NCBI GenBank assembly: GCA_013399895.1
Contig: VXBA01001255.1
Span: 2,332,207 to 2,396,206, forward strand
Direction of reading: 5' to 3'
Origin: Serilophus lunatus
Taxonomy: Eukaryota > Chordata > Aves > Passeriformes > Eurylaimidae
DNA: 64,000 nt
Within the stretch, counting starts at the first letter, position 1, and the number at the start of each line of letters is the position of its first letter. The position numbers and the translations under genes are program-made. Under the pieces are notes generated by a model, which saw nothing but the letters and a program-made list of their open reading frames with translations, did not search any database and was not told where the DNA came from. Below, piece by piece: positions 26,901 through 40,276 of this stretch.

Positions 26901-29900
26901 GGTTTTCTTTTTTTTTTTGAGATTTAATTTAGTTTGTACAGCATTCTAGTTCTGGACTTGGCTCCAGGTCACATATCAGCTCTGCCAAATGCTGGGGAAA
27001 GGGTGAATCCATAGCCCCCTGAGTACCACTACACTTATAGGCATTCTGCAAATTGTAACTGCATAATTCAAAGCATATATTGGTTTCTCAGAAGGGATTT
27101 TTCTGACCACTTTTCTTCTGACTAGCAAATGTGACCATTTTTACATTGCTGTGGAAATTCCTAAATCTCCGTCAGGTTTAGAGCATACCAAGTTCCTTTC
27201 TGCATTATAAGGGGCATCTGAACATGGATTCCCTGTGACTGGGAGATGTCTGTAGTCACTTCCCCTTATGTTTCTTCTTTATGCTTCTTATGACAGCAAA
27301 TATCATAAGGTCCATGTGCTCTCCTGAGAGTTGCAGTTTAATTTTACCCATTTGACCCCATAACTTGTTCTGGTTTATGAATTATGAACTAATATCCTAC
27401 TTTACTAGAAATTGCAGGTTGCCTTCAGTCTGCCAAAAATTGTAGCTTTTCTATATTTTTTTAAAAATTTTTCTTTCAAAGGAACATGTATTTTGTTGGC
27501 TGGGTATGTTCCCATAAAACTTTTATTCCACCTCTAGATTGCCACATCTTAAAGCATGTTTATGATTATTTTGAAAGCATTTACAGAGAAGAGTGGAAAG
27601 CTTGTTACCCAACACAATCCCTGCATCAGCTTTCCCTTTCTTTAATACTCAGTACTGGCTACAGAAGAAGAAAACAAAATCTAAGACTGAAACACTTAAG
27701 TATATTCACACAACTCTTTCCCCTTTACTTTCCATGACCTTGGACTGTAGCATTAACTTCTTATATAGAACAAAGCTTTGCAGCAAGTAGTCTGGGAACA
27801 TAAATTAGGTAAGGTCTTGATACCATATGCCTAAAAAGTTTCCACATGTTCAGAGTAAGGGAACCCAAAGTACTGAAAACAATGCTCACGTCACACTTTT
27901 GCAAGCTTTCCATTTTCATTTGATAAAAATATCTCCCTAGACTTTCCCATAACTACATGCTCATAGCTATACCACCTCCAGCTGTGATCTCATCAGATGT
28001 CTCAGGCAGAGCAAGGTCAGGACTAGCTGTTTCATAATGTATGTGGAACTTCCAAGAAAGGCCATGCTGCAGTGTACAATACCAGTAATACTGGATACCA
28101 AAGTGTCAGAAAACAGCAACTCTGGTTTAACATTTGTATTTGCTACCCACAAAAAAAAGGTTGTTTGACAATGAAAACAGCAGAAAGTGAATGAACAGCT
28201 GTTTACGTTGACAATTTTTTGCAAGCTATAAATGCAAATCAAATGTGAAAAGACAGTCTAGGTTAGGAACAAGACTGCTTTATATGTGCAGTAATGGGAG
28301 AAATGGACTGGATTTGCAAAGAACATCTGTTAAAAGGACTGTGGAATTTAAGATGAGCTTTAGCACATGCTTTCAATGAGTGTAGAGTACTGCTGGGGAG
28401 TCAAGAGGCACAGTAGTTGCTGCTGAGCATTTCTGTGAGCCTAGAAGTAACATCCCATAGTCATTCACATAATATATCTCAATCACTATGGAAATTGTAG
28501 AATATATGGAGGAAAGCAGTTATATAGGACTTAAAAAGTAAATTCCAGGTGCTACCTCTGGTAGAGGGAAATCACTCCACTTGGCTAGTCCCATAAAGTG
28601 TTTGTTGAAACAACACACGATAAAGAAACCCCATGCTTTCCTTTGTAAGAGGAAGAGCAAGCCTCTAGTAATAAAATGGCTAGAAAATTACCTTGTGTTA
28701 CATTGTTACCAAAGTAACAAGTACGTGGTTTCAGGTAAAAACATCCTCTTCTTTGGCCTTGGGAGGGATTTGGCGAGCTTCATTTATTTTGAAGAGCCTC
28801 TATTGACTCTCCATTAAAACCTCATTTGCAATTTGTTGACTAGTAAGACAGCTAAGGTTCTGTCCATTGAGGGCAAAACCAGGCTAGTTCCTTCTCAGTC
28901 ATGGCAAGCAGCCTTGCAATAGTAAGTTTGTATTCTCACACTCCTACTTATTAGCTTGGATGCTTCCTCACTAGCCTGGCAAGAGGCTCTTTGTTTTGTC
29001 AGCTGAAACTCTTTTCATAGATCATGTCACATTTGCATTTCTTTCTTGATGTCATTATGCCCAAATCTACACCTCTTTTTTTTATTCTATGAACAGCAGT
29101 TTAATGTTCTGTTTCCTTCTCTGTTTTCAGTACTCAAAACAAATGAAGTTCACAGGAATTTATCTTTAGATCTGATGACAAATATTTCTAGCCAAATGCA
29201 AGCATATCATGTCCTCCACACGCATATATCATGCTTGTCTCCCCGTGTCACACCAGGTCAAAGGGACCTGTGAATTTCAGAATGGCATAATGCATATAAG
29301 TAGCTTAATGTGTCCAGAGACTGTATTTTTTATTGACTGAACCTAAGATTAGGGATCCATAGTATTTTGATATATTCAATCAGTCTGGGAATCCATATGT
29401 GCTGCATAACCTTCAGCTTCTACTGATTGTAGCTGATTTTGAAAGTGCTCTTGTATCACTTAGAAGAATATGCTTGTTAGGATGTTTTTATCTAAATGGA
29501 ACTATTGAAGCCCCAGATAGAAGATGCTGAAGATTATGACATACATTTCCACACATCACATCTCTGTAGGATTTACAATGATGAGGAAAAGGACTTCAGT
29601 AAGTCTTTTTCCAGTCAGATTTTCTTACCTTCATTAGGAAGGACAATGACAAACAGCAAGAAAAACTTGGGCAACTTAATTATTTACTTTCCTCTGCTGA
29701 ATTCAAGAACTAAGCCTTAGGCATTCGACCTTGAAAACCATTAGCTGAAATTCTTTGAACAATGGGAACCTGACAACACAGTACTCATGCCTAACACAGC
29801 AGACAAGGACAGGTACAAAAGTTTTGTAGAAATAAGTAGAAGGGAAAGAGATAAAAAGAAATTGAAGAGAAACATTTACTTTGTTGTGATACGGTGAACT

Positions 29901-29919
29901 GCAAAAGTTCTAAGAATGA
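23901..29919. other. Unique non-coding sequence, partly conserved-looking
   Basis: No gene supported. The stretch at about 25830-26080 is repeat-free and homeodomain-motif-rich (TAATTGCG, CATAATTTC, GCTAATTACC), which could be regulatory. A run of T lies near 26909-26918. Sequence near 26745-26780 (TTTCAAGTCAATGGAAGGGC) resembles a very old dispersed amniote repeat. Confidence 0.35.
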
Positions 29920-30180
29920 TTTCTTGAAGAACTGGTTGCCATCCTGACAGAAAGGAGCAAGGATGGTAACCTTGTTAGCAACAACTATTTGATGCAGCAT
30001 GTAAGACAACTTGGAAAAATGGGTGAAATAAAACCCCGCAAGATTAAAATGTGGCTCAGTATCCACTTCTCTCTCAGAAAACTAGAAGATGCAATAAACC
30101 TAGAACCACTCTTTGTCAGTCATACTGAGGACATAAGAATAGGAACAGATGATCCAGAGACAAAAAAAACAATTGCCTAG
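29920..30180 (+). CDS. Unidentified 86-codon open frame, possible exon
   Basis: An open frame runs from just after an in-frame TGA (29917-29919) to TAG at 30178-30180. It has an ATG at 29992 and a TTG just upstream of it. The peptide is mixed and hydrophilic: early on it reads AILTERSKDGNLVSNNYL, and it ends with the charged stretch IGTDDPETKKTIA. A modest splice acceptor (CCATCCTGACAG) ends at 29950, so it could be a terminal exon starting at 29951. I recognise no family. Repeat annotation and a neighbour gene are both absent. Against it, chance frames of this length are common in this AT-rich window, there is no strong promoter or polyadenylation signal close by, and no partner exon on the same strand is obvious. 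Confidence 0.2.
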   Translation, partial: FLEELVAILTERSKDGNLVSNNYLMQHVRQLGKMGEIKPRKIKMWLSIHFSLRKLEDAINLEPLFVSHTEDIRIGTDDPETKKTIA

Positions 30181-32021
30181 AGAGTCCCCAAAAAGCTAGA
30201 TGTGGCCTACAGCTAGCCTTAATAGTGCACAAGAACAGGGGTATCTAAATAATACCCTCTAAGTCTTAGCTTTTAGGTTACTAGAAATTGTTACACGTGA
30301 GCAGTGGACAGAAGTGAACAAACAAAAAAATACCAACCACGTGCTATTTGGAGGCACTTGTAGCAAAGAGCTTCTGTCTAATTTTTTCAGTGGCCTCAAA
30401 CTGACTCCCAGGCATTGCTCAGGACATCAGAAAATGAATGATGACTCCAAGAACTGCTGCTCTCATCTGTGCCTTATTAAACATATGCAACCACTTAAAT
30501 AGACTAACTACTGTCCTATTTACACTAGGTGTCCCAAAAGCCATGAAAAAGAAATCAACCCCCTTGTCTTTATAATCAATGCCTCTTGTATGTTTTGCAA
30601 TACAGTGTCTGCACACAAGCCTGGAGACAAGTTGATTCCACACATAGGACTGTACTTACTGTCAGAGCCAGGATCTGCTCCATAGCCACACAGATTTTTT
30701 GTTTAATGTATTTCACTTATCACAAAAACACTTAACAACCTGCAAGTATTTTATTAATTTGTACACATGACTGATCAAAGAGTATAATAAAATTTAATCT
30801 TTACCCCAATACAAAGTAAAACAAACAGGGAGTTTCAACACACATTCAATCTGCAGGACACAGCAACTTCATGCATCTCTGACAAAAAAAAAAAGTGTCC
30901 TCCTGGCTTGACATTTTTCAGGCTCAGATAAAATAATTAGTCCATTTCTTGGTAGACAACAGGGTCTTTTGGCAAACAGAATCTCATGTGATGCCTTGGA
31001 TGTAAGAAGAGCAGCCCATCTAGAATATATCAAGGCAAGGCACAAAGGCAGGGAAAACTGAGAAACAAATGAACCTAAATGAGAAGAGGTTTTTGTGCCA
31101 TAACTTGAAAGTTCCAGGTGAATGTAATGCATATGAAGTCAACAAGAGGAGTACCTGGCACTATGATTATGTTCCTGAGTCTCTGGGTGGTAGGGAAGGC
31201 CAGTGTAAGTCAGGAAAAAAATTAATCCCATAGTGCCAAAGCTGTGAAGGCAGTTTGGTGATAAGTAAAACTAGATTTGGAAGCTAATAAGTCCAGCCTG
31301 AAATGGCCTTTTTCCTGTCCTGAATAGGTAAAATCTGGGGACCTTTAGCAGTTAAATGCTACCTGCATGGTCTCACATCTTTCAGAGAATTTTAGAGAGT
31401 TTCTTCTTTTTGAAAGCCATGGTAGTGGCAAATCCCTCTATGACCTGCTTTTCACTCCCTCCAGAATGATGCATCAGGAGCCATCCACACACAGAACACA
31501 CCTGGCATGACAGAAATCAAGTGGCTGCTATAGAAGGTACAATGGCAGTTGATACAGCAAATATCCCAACAACTCTAACCAGCCAAGGACCCAAATATTC
31601 CCTGTACATGCGCAGCCATCAGCATCCGTCTACAAAAGTCAGTCTGAGAGAAGTAAATCAAAGCAGTGCTTAAGCCAAAGGAAAGTATCCATATGTGAAA
31701 GCATAATGTTACAACATAGTCTACACAGGCAGATGTGCAATTTGGAGGCTGAGGACCTCAGATACAGTTGAAATCGCAAGATTTGGAGATGGGGGAACCA
31801 GGGGGGTTTGTGGCTACTCTCAGTAGAAGCAGCTGACAGCTCCTTTGAGCTTCCATCTAAAGGTTAGCAGGAGGTTTAAGAGAGATATGGTACAAAGATA
31901 TTAATGAACAATCAGATTGAAGTATTTGCCATCTACCCCTTTTAGGTGCAAGAAAGGATCTCAATTCATCCACTTCTAATAAAAAATAAAACAGCCATGG
32001 GTCAGATTTGGTAGACATTAC
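30181..32021. other. Unique non-coding sequence
   Basis: No supported gene. Minus frames at 30419-30643 and 30869-31132 have no recognisable features. I see no repeats. Confidence 0.45.
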
Positions 32022-32133
32022 CTTTGGTAGGTCTACAGAATTCCTTTTGCTCTTGCAGTGGCAAATCCTTAAAGCACATCCGTTGCATAATTTCTTCCTT
32101 TGAAACATCTTTCCTGCCCTTGAGCTTCTTACT
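32022..32133 (-). CDS. Candidate internal coding exon, unidentified
   Basis: On the minus strand a pyrimidine tract (GTCTTTCTCTTCCTGAG) is followed by a 112-nt block that ends at the donor CAAAG|GTAATG (GT begins at 32021). The block is open in the frame whose peptide begins SKKLKGRKDVSKEEIMQ and ends EFCRPTK. A second frame is also open and begins at an ATG upstream with a hydrophobic, signal-like start. The peptide is lysine/glutamate-rich. Because the strand is purine-rich, this protein-like look may be a composition artefact. I recognise no family. It could splice from the minus-strand block at 40.7 kb in a compatible phase if that block used the internal donor AGGAAA|GTGAAG. Confidence 0.25.
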
Positions 32134-34761
32134 CTCAGGAAGAGAAAGACTCCAAGTAAAAATAAATTCATTTTTTAGAAGACAGTTATTATTATTTCAG
32201 AAATAAATCTTGCCTCAGAATTTATCCCCATACCATGGATAAATCTCTGGGAAAAGAAGAAAAAACAAAACCAACTAGAAAAAAACCCAAACAACTTATT
32301 CTACTACATTCCTACTCTCTGCTACTTCTCTAGTAAACTCATTAGCCTTACACTTTATATAAATCAGCTGTTCTTTTAGCAGTTTCAACTGTAGAGATTC
32401 ACAGGTGTCCTCCCTGATCTTCCCTCTGTATCTGTCAACACCCTCCACCTTTATTAAAGCTCCTTGACTGCAAGTTAAGTCTATTTTTTGTAATTATTTG
32501 CAAATGCTGTTTGATGAAACGTTATTAGGAAATTCTGGAACCTCGCACTACTCTTTCTTTAGGGAAAGAAACCTGCTAGTAGCAAAATTTTCAAAAGAGG
32601 TCCCTGCACTGTCTGTTCAGTAAAGATCAGAGTCTTTGGAAAATCTGACAGAAAAAGATGCAGTTGGAGCTTAGTTGTGAGTTTCAGCCTGCAGGCAATT
32701 GTCTCGTCTACAAGAATGTGTCTAGTAATAAGAGTCTTAGATAAGTGTATAATTGAATTTCTGTTGTAATTAAAAAATCGATCATTTCCTGTAGTTTAAG
32801 CATTGACCTGTGGCTTTTTTTTTTTTTCTGTGAATTTTAATACTGATAAAGACAATACTATCATTTGCATAACAGAATGACAGGATGACTCTGCATCTAT
32901 TGACTATAACTTTTTAATCCTAAAATGTAGTTTGGGCCTGAGGAAATATGTGTTTAGGGAAATAAATTGCTCTTTCAGAAGTAGGCATTTGATGTTGCTT
33001 TTGGCTCTGGAGCACATGCAGAAGCGTAAGCTTTGTATGAGCAGAACTTTATCCTCTGTTAATGTGACATTTTCCAAATGGCACTGCTCACAAGAAGTAA
33101 TTCATGACTCCCCTAAGGGCTGGGGGTTGATTTACTTACCATCTGTTGGTGAAGAGATAGCCAAAAGGACAGTGCAACCATGGGTTCTAACTCTGAAATG
33201 ACTATCTAAAACATCACTGAGAAAAGGTGGTAAATTGAGTCACAGAAAGTGTAAATCAGCTGAGGAAGAATCTGAATCTCCCTTCCCCTGACTCTACATC
33301 ACATCTTTTAAACAGGTGAAGTTTAAGAACGAGTTTTGACACAAAGAAATGCTGACTGAAGTCCAGACTGTCAAGTTGAGAAATAAGCAGGGTCCTGAAT
33401 AGGGAACCATGCAGCTGAGTGATGGGGACTTGCTTTAATCTGTTAATAATCTAAAAGAGAAGGGCTCTAGAAATGAATCAGTGGAGGTTGACACTCCTTT
33501 ACATTTATGCTTTTTATGGGGTTCTCCTTCCTCTTCCTCTGTCAAAGGGATCCACACACGTCTGCTATGATGGGTTAGATTAGTCAGCTGGGACCAGTTT
33601 TGTGGGTTTCATCTTTCTTTTTTCCAATACTGCAGAAGAATTTGCTTAAAGGAAAAGAAGTAATTGCATTAGCATTGAAAACAGATCACTCTTAGATAGT
33701 GTTCTTTAGGTCTAACCACTTTAATTTACTTAAGCCATAAGAGCAGAGTATGGAATTGCAAATTTTAATCTCATTTTTTTCCCATCTTTCTGTGTGTGTT
33801 TTTACATATACGTAGATTGGTATTTTTTAATGAATATATTTACAGAAGAACTTTCACTATGACACTATGACACTTTCAATTTGTACACAGTGACATACTT
33901 AATTTTGATGCTTTGAAAAATCTGTGTAAAAAAAAAATCCTTGTCTGCAACAAGCAACATTGACCACTATGTTTTCAAAAGAAATAGCAGTTTATTAGAA
34001 GTAGGAATAGATTTTTAATTGCAACAGTATCAACTGACACTGCTAAGGCAATGTTGGCCAAATGAACATGGGTGAACATGGGTTTGGCAAATTATTCTGC
34101 TCTCTCCCAGACGCTCTACCATGTACCATCCCAGGAAAACATTGTTTCCCCTCACATCATTTTTCCTGTAAAAATAAAATAGTTTGAAGAGGAGGAGTCC
34201 AAGTACAGGCCCAGGAAACTGTCTGGGAATGCTGACAGTATGGATGGGTTATCCTGGATTCCCTGCCTGGAGATGTGTCAGAAGGGGACCACTGTTTTCT
34301 TAGGCTTCTCTGTGCACAACTGAGGGCCTGATAAAGCTGTAATATTGCTATTGAGAGCATAGACAATGCCTCTCTCTCACTCTGCAAAACATCAAAGAAA
34401 GGAGGTGTTTTTAAACCAGCAGAGGAGACTCCTGGTTTTAACAGTACTATGATCTATAAAAGGAATCAGAAGAATCAAGTTAGAGAACAGGCTTTTTCTT
34501 GGTACGTAGGAACTTTCATTCCCATTCTTTAACGTGTTTTGTACAGTCAAATTTTAGAAGCTGAGAAACTCATGTGGGGAAAATTAAGGCTGGATATGAG
34601 GTCTAAAACCTATAGGCTGGAGATCACTGGAAGATTTCCGGTGAATTTTGTGCAAAACGAAAAAGGATTTCTATGTATCATGGGGTAGGAAAAGATGTAG
34701 TGGAAGGAAAATATGTATCTTGAAAGTAAATTTTCCTGCTGGTGATTATATAAAATTATTC
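32134..34761. other. Unique non-coding sequence
   Basis: AT-rich, with a 13-T run at 32815-32827. GTGTAAATCAGCTGAGGAAG at about 33250-33270 resembles a very old dispersed amniote repeat, but the rest of that element is not visible. A short ACTATGAC duplication lies near 33860. No gene supported. Confidence 0.4.
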
Positions 34762-34778
34762 TTTTTTTTTTTTTTTTT
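34762..34778. repeat. Poly(T) run, 17 T
   Basis: Seventeen consecutive T follow AAAATTATTC. It could be a decayed poly(A) tail of a minus-strand retrocopy or simple slippage. No retrocopy body is recognisable beside it. Confidence 0.8.
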
Positions 34779-37700
34779 GCTCTTCCATCAACATTCCAGT
34801 TGGCTTATAGTACAGATGGACAGAGTGGAAACACTTCCAGGCTTGAAGGACATTAGTTCTTGTATCCATGTTTTTCTAAGAGAAGGAAACACAAAGGCTT
34901 CCTCTCCAGGCTTGATTTCTGCAGTCTGGGTCCTTCCTGATCTTTCAAACTTGTCCTCACTAAATTATAAAGGGTTGTTTCACTTCTCATAAAATTCTCT
35001 TTTAGAAATAATTTTTTTTCCATTAAAAATTTTATATAGTGAGAGTTGCAAAGTAGATTTGCACTGCAAAATTATCCTAATGGATGTATTTTGACTAACC
35101 TGAAAAAGGACACTGATATGTGCTGTGATAAGGAATGGTAAGGAATTCAACTTATACCATCTAAGATCAGCTTCTAAATGAGTCACCTAAATGAAGATTT
35201 AAGCAGTAATAGGCTTCCATTGAGTTAATGGAGCAAGATGGGATCTTGCAGAGAACTATTTATGAGAACTGGATATATGTCTCTCTGCTAACTAAGGAGG
35301 GAACTTCAGGCTTCATGAATCCTTTGGTGCTACAGAAATGGAGATAAGTGAGCAATATTATCCCTTTGATAGCAGAGAGGAGGCATTAGTGCTCTTCCCT
35401 GTGGGTTACAGTAGACTGTTACTTCGTCCCAGAAGATGACATCCCCTGAGGACTTACACATATGTTAAGTGTAAGAATGCTCTAGGTTCTTAATTCTGAA
35501 TATCTTAAGTGTTTTTTGTTGACCTTCAGAGTTCAATGGGGCAGGTGACACCAGACATGCTTAAGCAGAGACTGCATAAATGACAATGACGGGCCATGCT
35601 ACTGATTGATATCTGCAGAGCAGTTTGCAGCACAGTATGTGTTCCCCAATTCAGACCCTAACATACACTCTGAATTTCAAGGAAGATCAATTCACTTGCT
35701 GTCACTTTTGTGGTACCACACATGCTATGACTGTTAGGTCATAGCAACATGAAAGTGTGTATGAACAAATTTACCTGGCGAAAGACACGATGTCTAAAGT
35801 ATTTTCAACCCTCAACGAACTTTGTTTGACAGCTATTAGGGGTGAAAACAATGCATAACTTCAGAGCAATCTAACAGAACATAGGGTTTAAAAAATCTTT
35901 TTGCAGCTGCATAGTTGAGTAATGGGAAGGAGAAGCACGTTTGCGATAAAATATAAATTAAGTTGTCCACCCTCAAACCTAGCCGAAATCTCTCTTGAGT
36001 GTGAAACAGATGAATTTTCTCCCTGTTCAGCCTTGGTGCAGAACTATATACCCTGGATTTGAGCCAGGCTAGAATGTACACTGAAATCTCCTCAGAAAGG
36101 CCTGTCTGAATTATTTCCCTTCTGACATCACAAAACTCAAAATGGCCCTGCTGGCTGTTTTCCAGTGCCTGTAAATTCCTCTGAAGTTGTTGATAGATGC
36201 TGGTACTTATTCCGTAAGATGGAGACAAAATTAAAGTTGCCATGGATTTATTAGAGATACTATTTTATGTGACACACACAATGACCTACCTTGCAAGACT
36301 TTTGCAATAAAGGCTTGTTAATACCTTGGAGTATCTCCTGAGATTTCTTTCAGGAGACACTAGGACCGCACTTCAGTGGACAGCTCCTGTTCATCTCAAG
36401 CTGCTAGAGATGCTTGGCAGTCATACATTAGCAACATCCACCATTTACCAAGGCCCTAACTTGATTTTACTGCTTCTGTACTCCTGTTTATGACTTTTTT
36501 CCCATGTATTGCCATGGCCACAAGGATTCACATTATTCTACAGAAGGAAATATCTGTGTTTCTGCCTTTCAGGACAGGCAAAGGTGTCACAGGTCACACC
36601 AGCTGTACTTGTGGGGCTGGGCTTCTTCCTCCTATTAGCTCTCAGGTGCTAATTTTTTTTTGTAGACTTTCCTTCAATCAAAGGCTGATGTAGCTCACCT
36701 TGTTAGAGAGAACATTACATGGAGCCCAGGGAAATGTAACAGTTGCCTGAGAGTGAGGAGCAGCAGCTGTATCAGCATGGTGCTCACTATCGTTACACAC
36801 CCAGGTTACTTTATAGTGCACTGCTGGGATTTCTGGGATGAGTTATTGTTTCAGCAATGGTGCATGAATCACCACTGACACACTCATTCCACTCAGAGGA
36901 ACTATGAACGGTGCTGAGATAGTGTTGATTTGTCTCTTTTAATGCAGAAGCTGTTGGTTTTGGTATTTCCAATACCTTGTGCAGGGGTTACAAGTCAGTT
37001 CTTGTCACTATGACAGCAAAGACTACTAAAATAGAGAGGGCTCAGGGTGTCTGCTGTTACCCTGTGAGAGTATCTTTTTACTCCTTTGCATTGTTTCATA
37101 ATAAATTGTGTCTGTGCTCTGAAGAATTCATTTTAACTGGCTGAAATACAGCTCAGGAGAATGGCCAGTGATCTGGACAGGAGTGCTAGGCTTTCTGTTT
37201 CAGTCTGCCACTGGTTTGCACTGCAGATTTGAGCAGACTGGCCTCGAGCTGCAACAGGTTCAGGAAGAACATATCCTGACCTATACAGATACATTTGGAT
37301 ACAGATAGCAGCATGTGATTTATTACCCCATCAGCAAGCCTAATGCTAACACTAAACACTGACTTCACAGCGAATAAACTTTCTCATTAAAATCACCCAG
37401 ATGACAGATGTGCTGTGAGGGGCTTTCCCTGGGTGAGGTACCAGTGATGGCATAGGATGCCGCATGAGAACCTCCCCCTGGCCCTGTGTGGAAGCTGCTG
37501 CTGGGCAGGGGATCACTCCACCTTGCTCCATGCACCGTGTGTGGGTTTTGGGTAAGAGCTGCAGCACAGAGCTGTGGGGTAGCACCTGCATCTGTTGCCG
37601 GGTGTCACTGTGGCACCATCCTGCAGATGTGAGGCACGGGCAGAAGTGTGACGTGGGAGTGAGTAGTGTGAGTCAGCCAAAGAAGAGCATGAGCAGAGCT

Positions 37701-38910
37701 CAGGAAAGTAGCAAAAGCTTTGGATAACAACATATGTAAATATAGATGAGTATGCATACCTTAAAAACACATGCTCATATTCTTATGACCAGATAGCAAA
37801 TTGTTTGAACAAGAGTTACCTACTCTGAATATTGTTTCCCCATGGGAGAAAAATGAGGCACAGGCAACAATTGAATTTCTTGGGATCACGTAGCAGGTAA
37901 AATTCTGGAGTTGATCATGGACTGGATTTACACTGTGTCATTGTGAGGCATATGGTAACTTAAAAAATTTCATGTTTCATGATTAAAATCCCTCTTCTAA
38001 TGCCCAACAACTCCTATAAAGGCAAATGTCATCTCAAAATATCATTATTCTAAGAAATAAAAGTCTCTGAATAGATTGTTATATAGAACATTTTTTATGA
38101 GGCTTACTTCCCTAATTAGAAGTTACCAGGGCTTTACCAGAGCAGTTTTAAAGTGTTTGTGGGGAACATTGAATAAAGCACAGCCTTGTACTAAGAGTGA
38201 ATGTCTTCCATTATTAGTCACAGCTAGTGGCAAGGTCTGGCCATTGTGTTTTGGCATCCATGGATTTGCTCCTGACTGTGGACATGCCCTTGTGAGTGCA
38301 AAAGATGAAGAGAATTTTTTTCTTTTAGCTGAAGAAAGTTGCATGACACAAAGATATCATAACAACAAAGCAGAGGGTTCGTCTGGAAGAGGTAAATGCA
38401 CTGTCTTTCATAATAGGGGAAGAGTTTAATGAGAAATCTCTGATTTATTGATGGTGGCTGAAATGCAAATCGGAAATGTTGTCACAAAAACTTCTCAAAA
38501 AAGAAATAAAAGTATTTAAGAAGCCAAACACAATTAAATCAAACCCCAAAAGCAACACAATCTTTTTTGATCCACACCAAGTTCTCTGAAGAAACTTTGC
38601 CAGAACTATTTCCCTATAAATCTGCTCCTCTGAGTTGTTAGTTTGTCTTCCAACAGCACTATACAGAAACGCAATGACTCTCACATCTGTTAGGCCATTA
38701 TTATTTCATGTGTGGGGGTGACATTGCCACTTGATAATTCCTGGCAATGACGCACAACGGCCTGGTGATGTGAGTGGGCTGACTTGTCCCTCTCTCTCTG
38801 TCGCTGGGAGTCTCTGCAACTGAAACTCTGTTGGATGAGGAGAAGAAGAGATACAGATTTTATTTGGCACAGCAGTGGTATAATCTTTAGTGCAAGCAGA
38901 AGGATAAAGG
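34779..38910. other. Unique non-coding sequence
   Basis: No gene supported. The GC-richer patch at about 37390-37690 carries overlapping frames on both strands with no domain. A minus frame at 35836-36243 (135 codons) is the longest uninterrupted one here but has no recognisable motif and no flanking signals. A short inverted repeat (TCTCCTGA/TCAGGAGA) lies at 36334-36357. Confidence 0.4.
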
Positions 38911-39034
38911 TGCTGTGTTGGATGGGGCTCTGAGCAGCTGGGTCTAGAGGGATTTGTCTCTTGCTATGGTAAGAGGATTGGAACTAGATGATCTTTAAGG
39001 TCCCTTCCAATGCAGGCTGTTCCATGATTCTATA
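38911..39034 (+). mobile_element. CR1 LINE 3' tail
   Basis: GATGGGGCTCTGAGCAGCTG, GGTCTAGAGG, GGATTGGAACTAGATGATC, TTTAAGGTCCCTTCCAATGC and the tail TTCCATGATTCTATA occur in CR1 order. This is the extreme 3' end of a sense-strand CR1, well preserved compared with the others, so it is relatively young. The 5' truncation lies near 38911. Confidence 0.92.
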
Positions 39035-40276
39035 CTCCACTTGTGAGGCATTGAACAAGCTTTGAAGGCATGAGGAGGGCAATATAGGAGTGCACAAAAA
39101 CAACCTGATAGGTGAAACCACTGAACAGATCCGAAATAGCTGTGTAGGATTCTGCATCTCACTTGATGCTTCAAAACAGAAACTGATGCCAAGTCTCAGA
39201 AATGTTCTGTATCTAGTCTTGTATGTGAAAGAGAAAGGCTTAAGCTTCTTCTTGGTATAAGAGAGGAAAAATGTGGGGGTTGTTTTTTTTTTCTTTAATG
39301 GATCTCTCTTTAGTATCTGAGTGCTGCTTATCAATTCAAAGGATATAAGCTGTATATTAAATAATAAACACATTGATAATTTTTTATTAGGAAGATTATG
39401 GAGGAAAAAAATCTTCCCATTTTTATTCTTCTGATGGGTTCTTAAATTTCCTTTTGGTTTTGCACTGTATTATTTTGCCAAGCTAAGTAAGCCAAGCTGC
39501 TGTAGTTTTCTCCAAAGATACTCCTTCATCTGCTACAATTGAACTATGTCTTCCTTTAACCTGTGGAAATGAAACTGCATGCTGTCCTACATGTGACCCC
39601 ACACGAGCCATTTATGACAGTGCCAGTACTTTCCTACCATTACTGGATATTATTGATACCTTCAACCAACATGTATGGGTCAATATACATAACCATCATA
39701 TGAGCTATATTATAATCACAGTCGCTTTTCACATGGAGCAAATTCCCCTCCTTCCCTGGTGGCTACTGAATAGGGGCTATCGCTTTTTTCCAGAAGAGGT
39801 GGAATCTCCAAGACGCTGGTAGGTAATGACTCCTTTCAGAGTTATTGGCTCCATTTTGCCTTTGCCTCCCTGTCTCCAGTTTTGGGTGGAGAAAAACAGG
39901 CTCAGTTGTGGCCACCACGCCACTGCTTGCTTTGCTTTGGGTGCATGTGAGCATTCTGGAGCATTTTGTTGCCAGTGATTTAATGGGAATATTATTGTGG
40001 CTGTGTGCAGTACCCTGTGTCAATTCTGCCGGAAATGTGGAGGGAGATATCTTAGGAGTTCCATGTGAGCTACTTCTATCCCTGAAGTCCCCCAGACAAA
40101 AGTAGTAGTTTTAATTTCCAAACTCTTTTTTTGCATTGCTTTTCAGCACTTCTGTTCAAAGGTTACAGCATCTGTTTTCTCTGTAACTCCTGCATCAATT
40201 GCCTTTACGAACATAGTCTCAACCCAAACAAGATATTAAAAAGAGAAAGGGGAGATTGATAAAAGAAAGAACAGGT
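39035..40276. other. Unique non-coding sequence
   Basis: Overlapping plus and minus frames at 39763-40105 sit in a slightly GC-richer patch. I recognise no domain and no splice pairing. Nothing else is supported. Confidence 0.4.

Noticed and set aside
35836..36243. 135-codon minus frame
   Set aside because: No recognised motif, no promoter, splice or poly(A) arrangement. Length alone is not convincing here.
36334..36357. 8-bp inverted repeat TCTCCTGA/TCAGGAGA
   Set aside because: Too short to be distinguished from chance in 64 kb.
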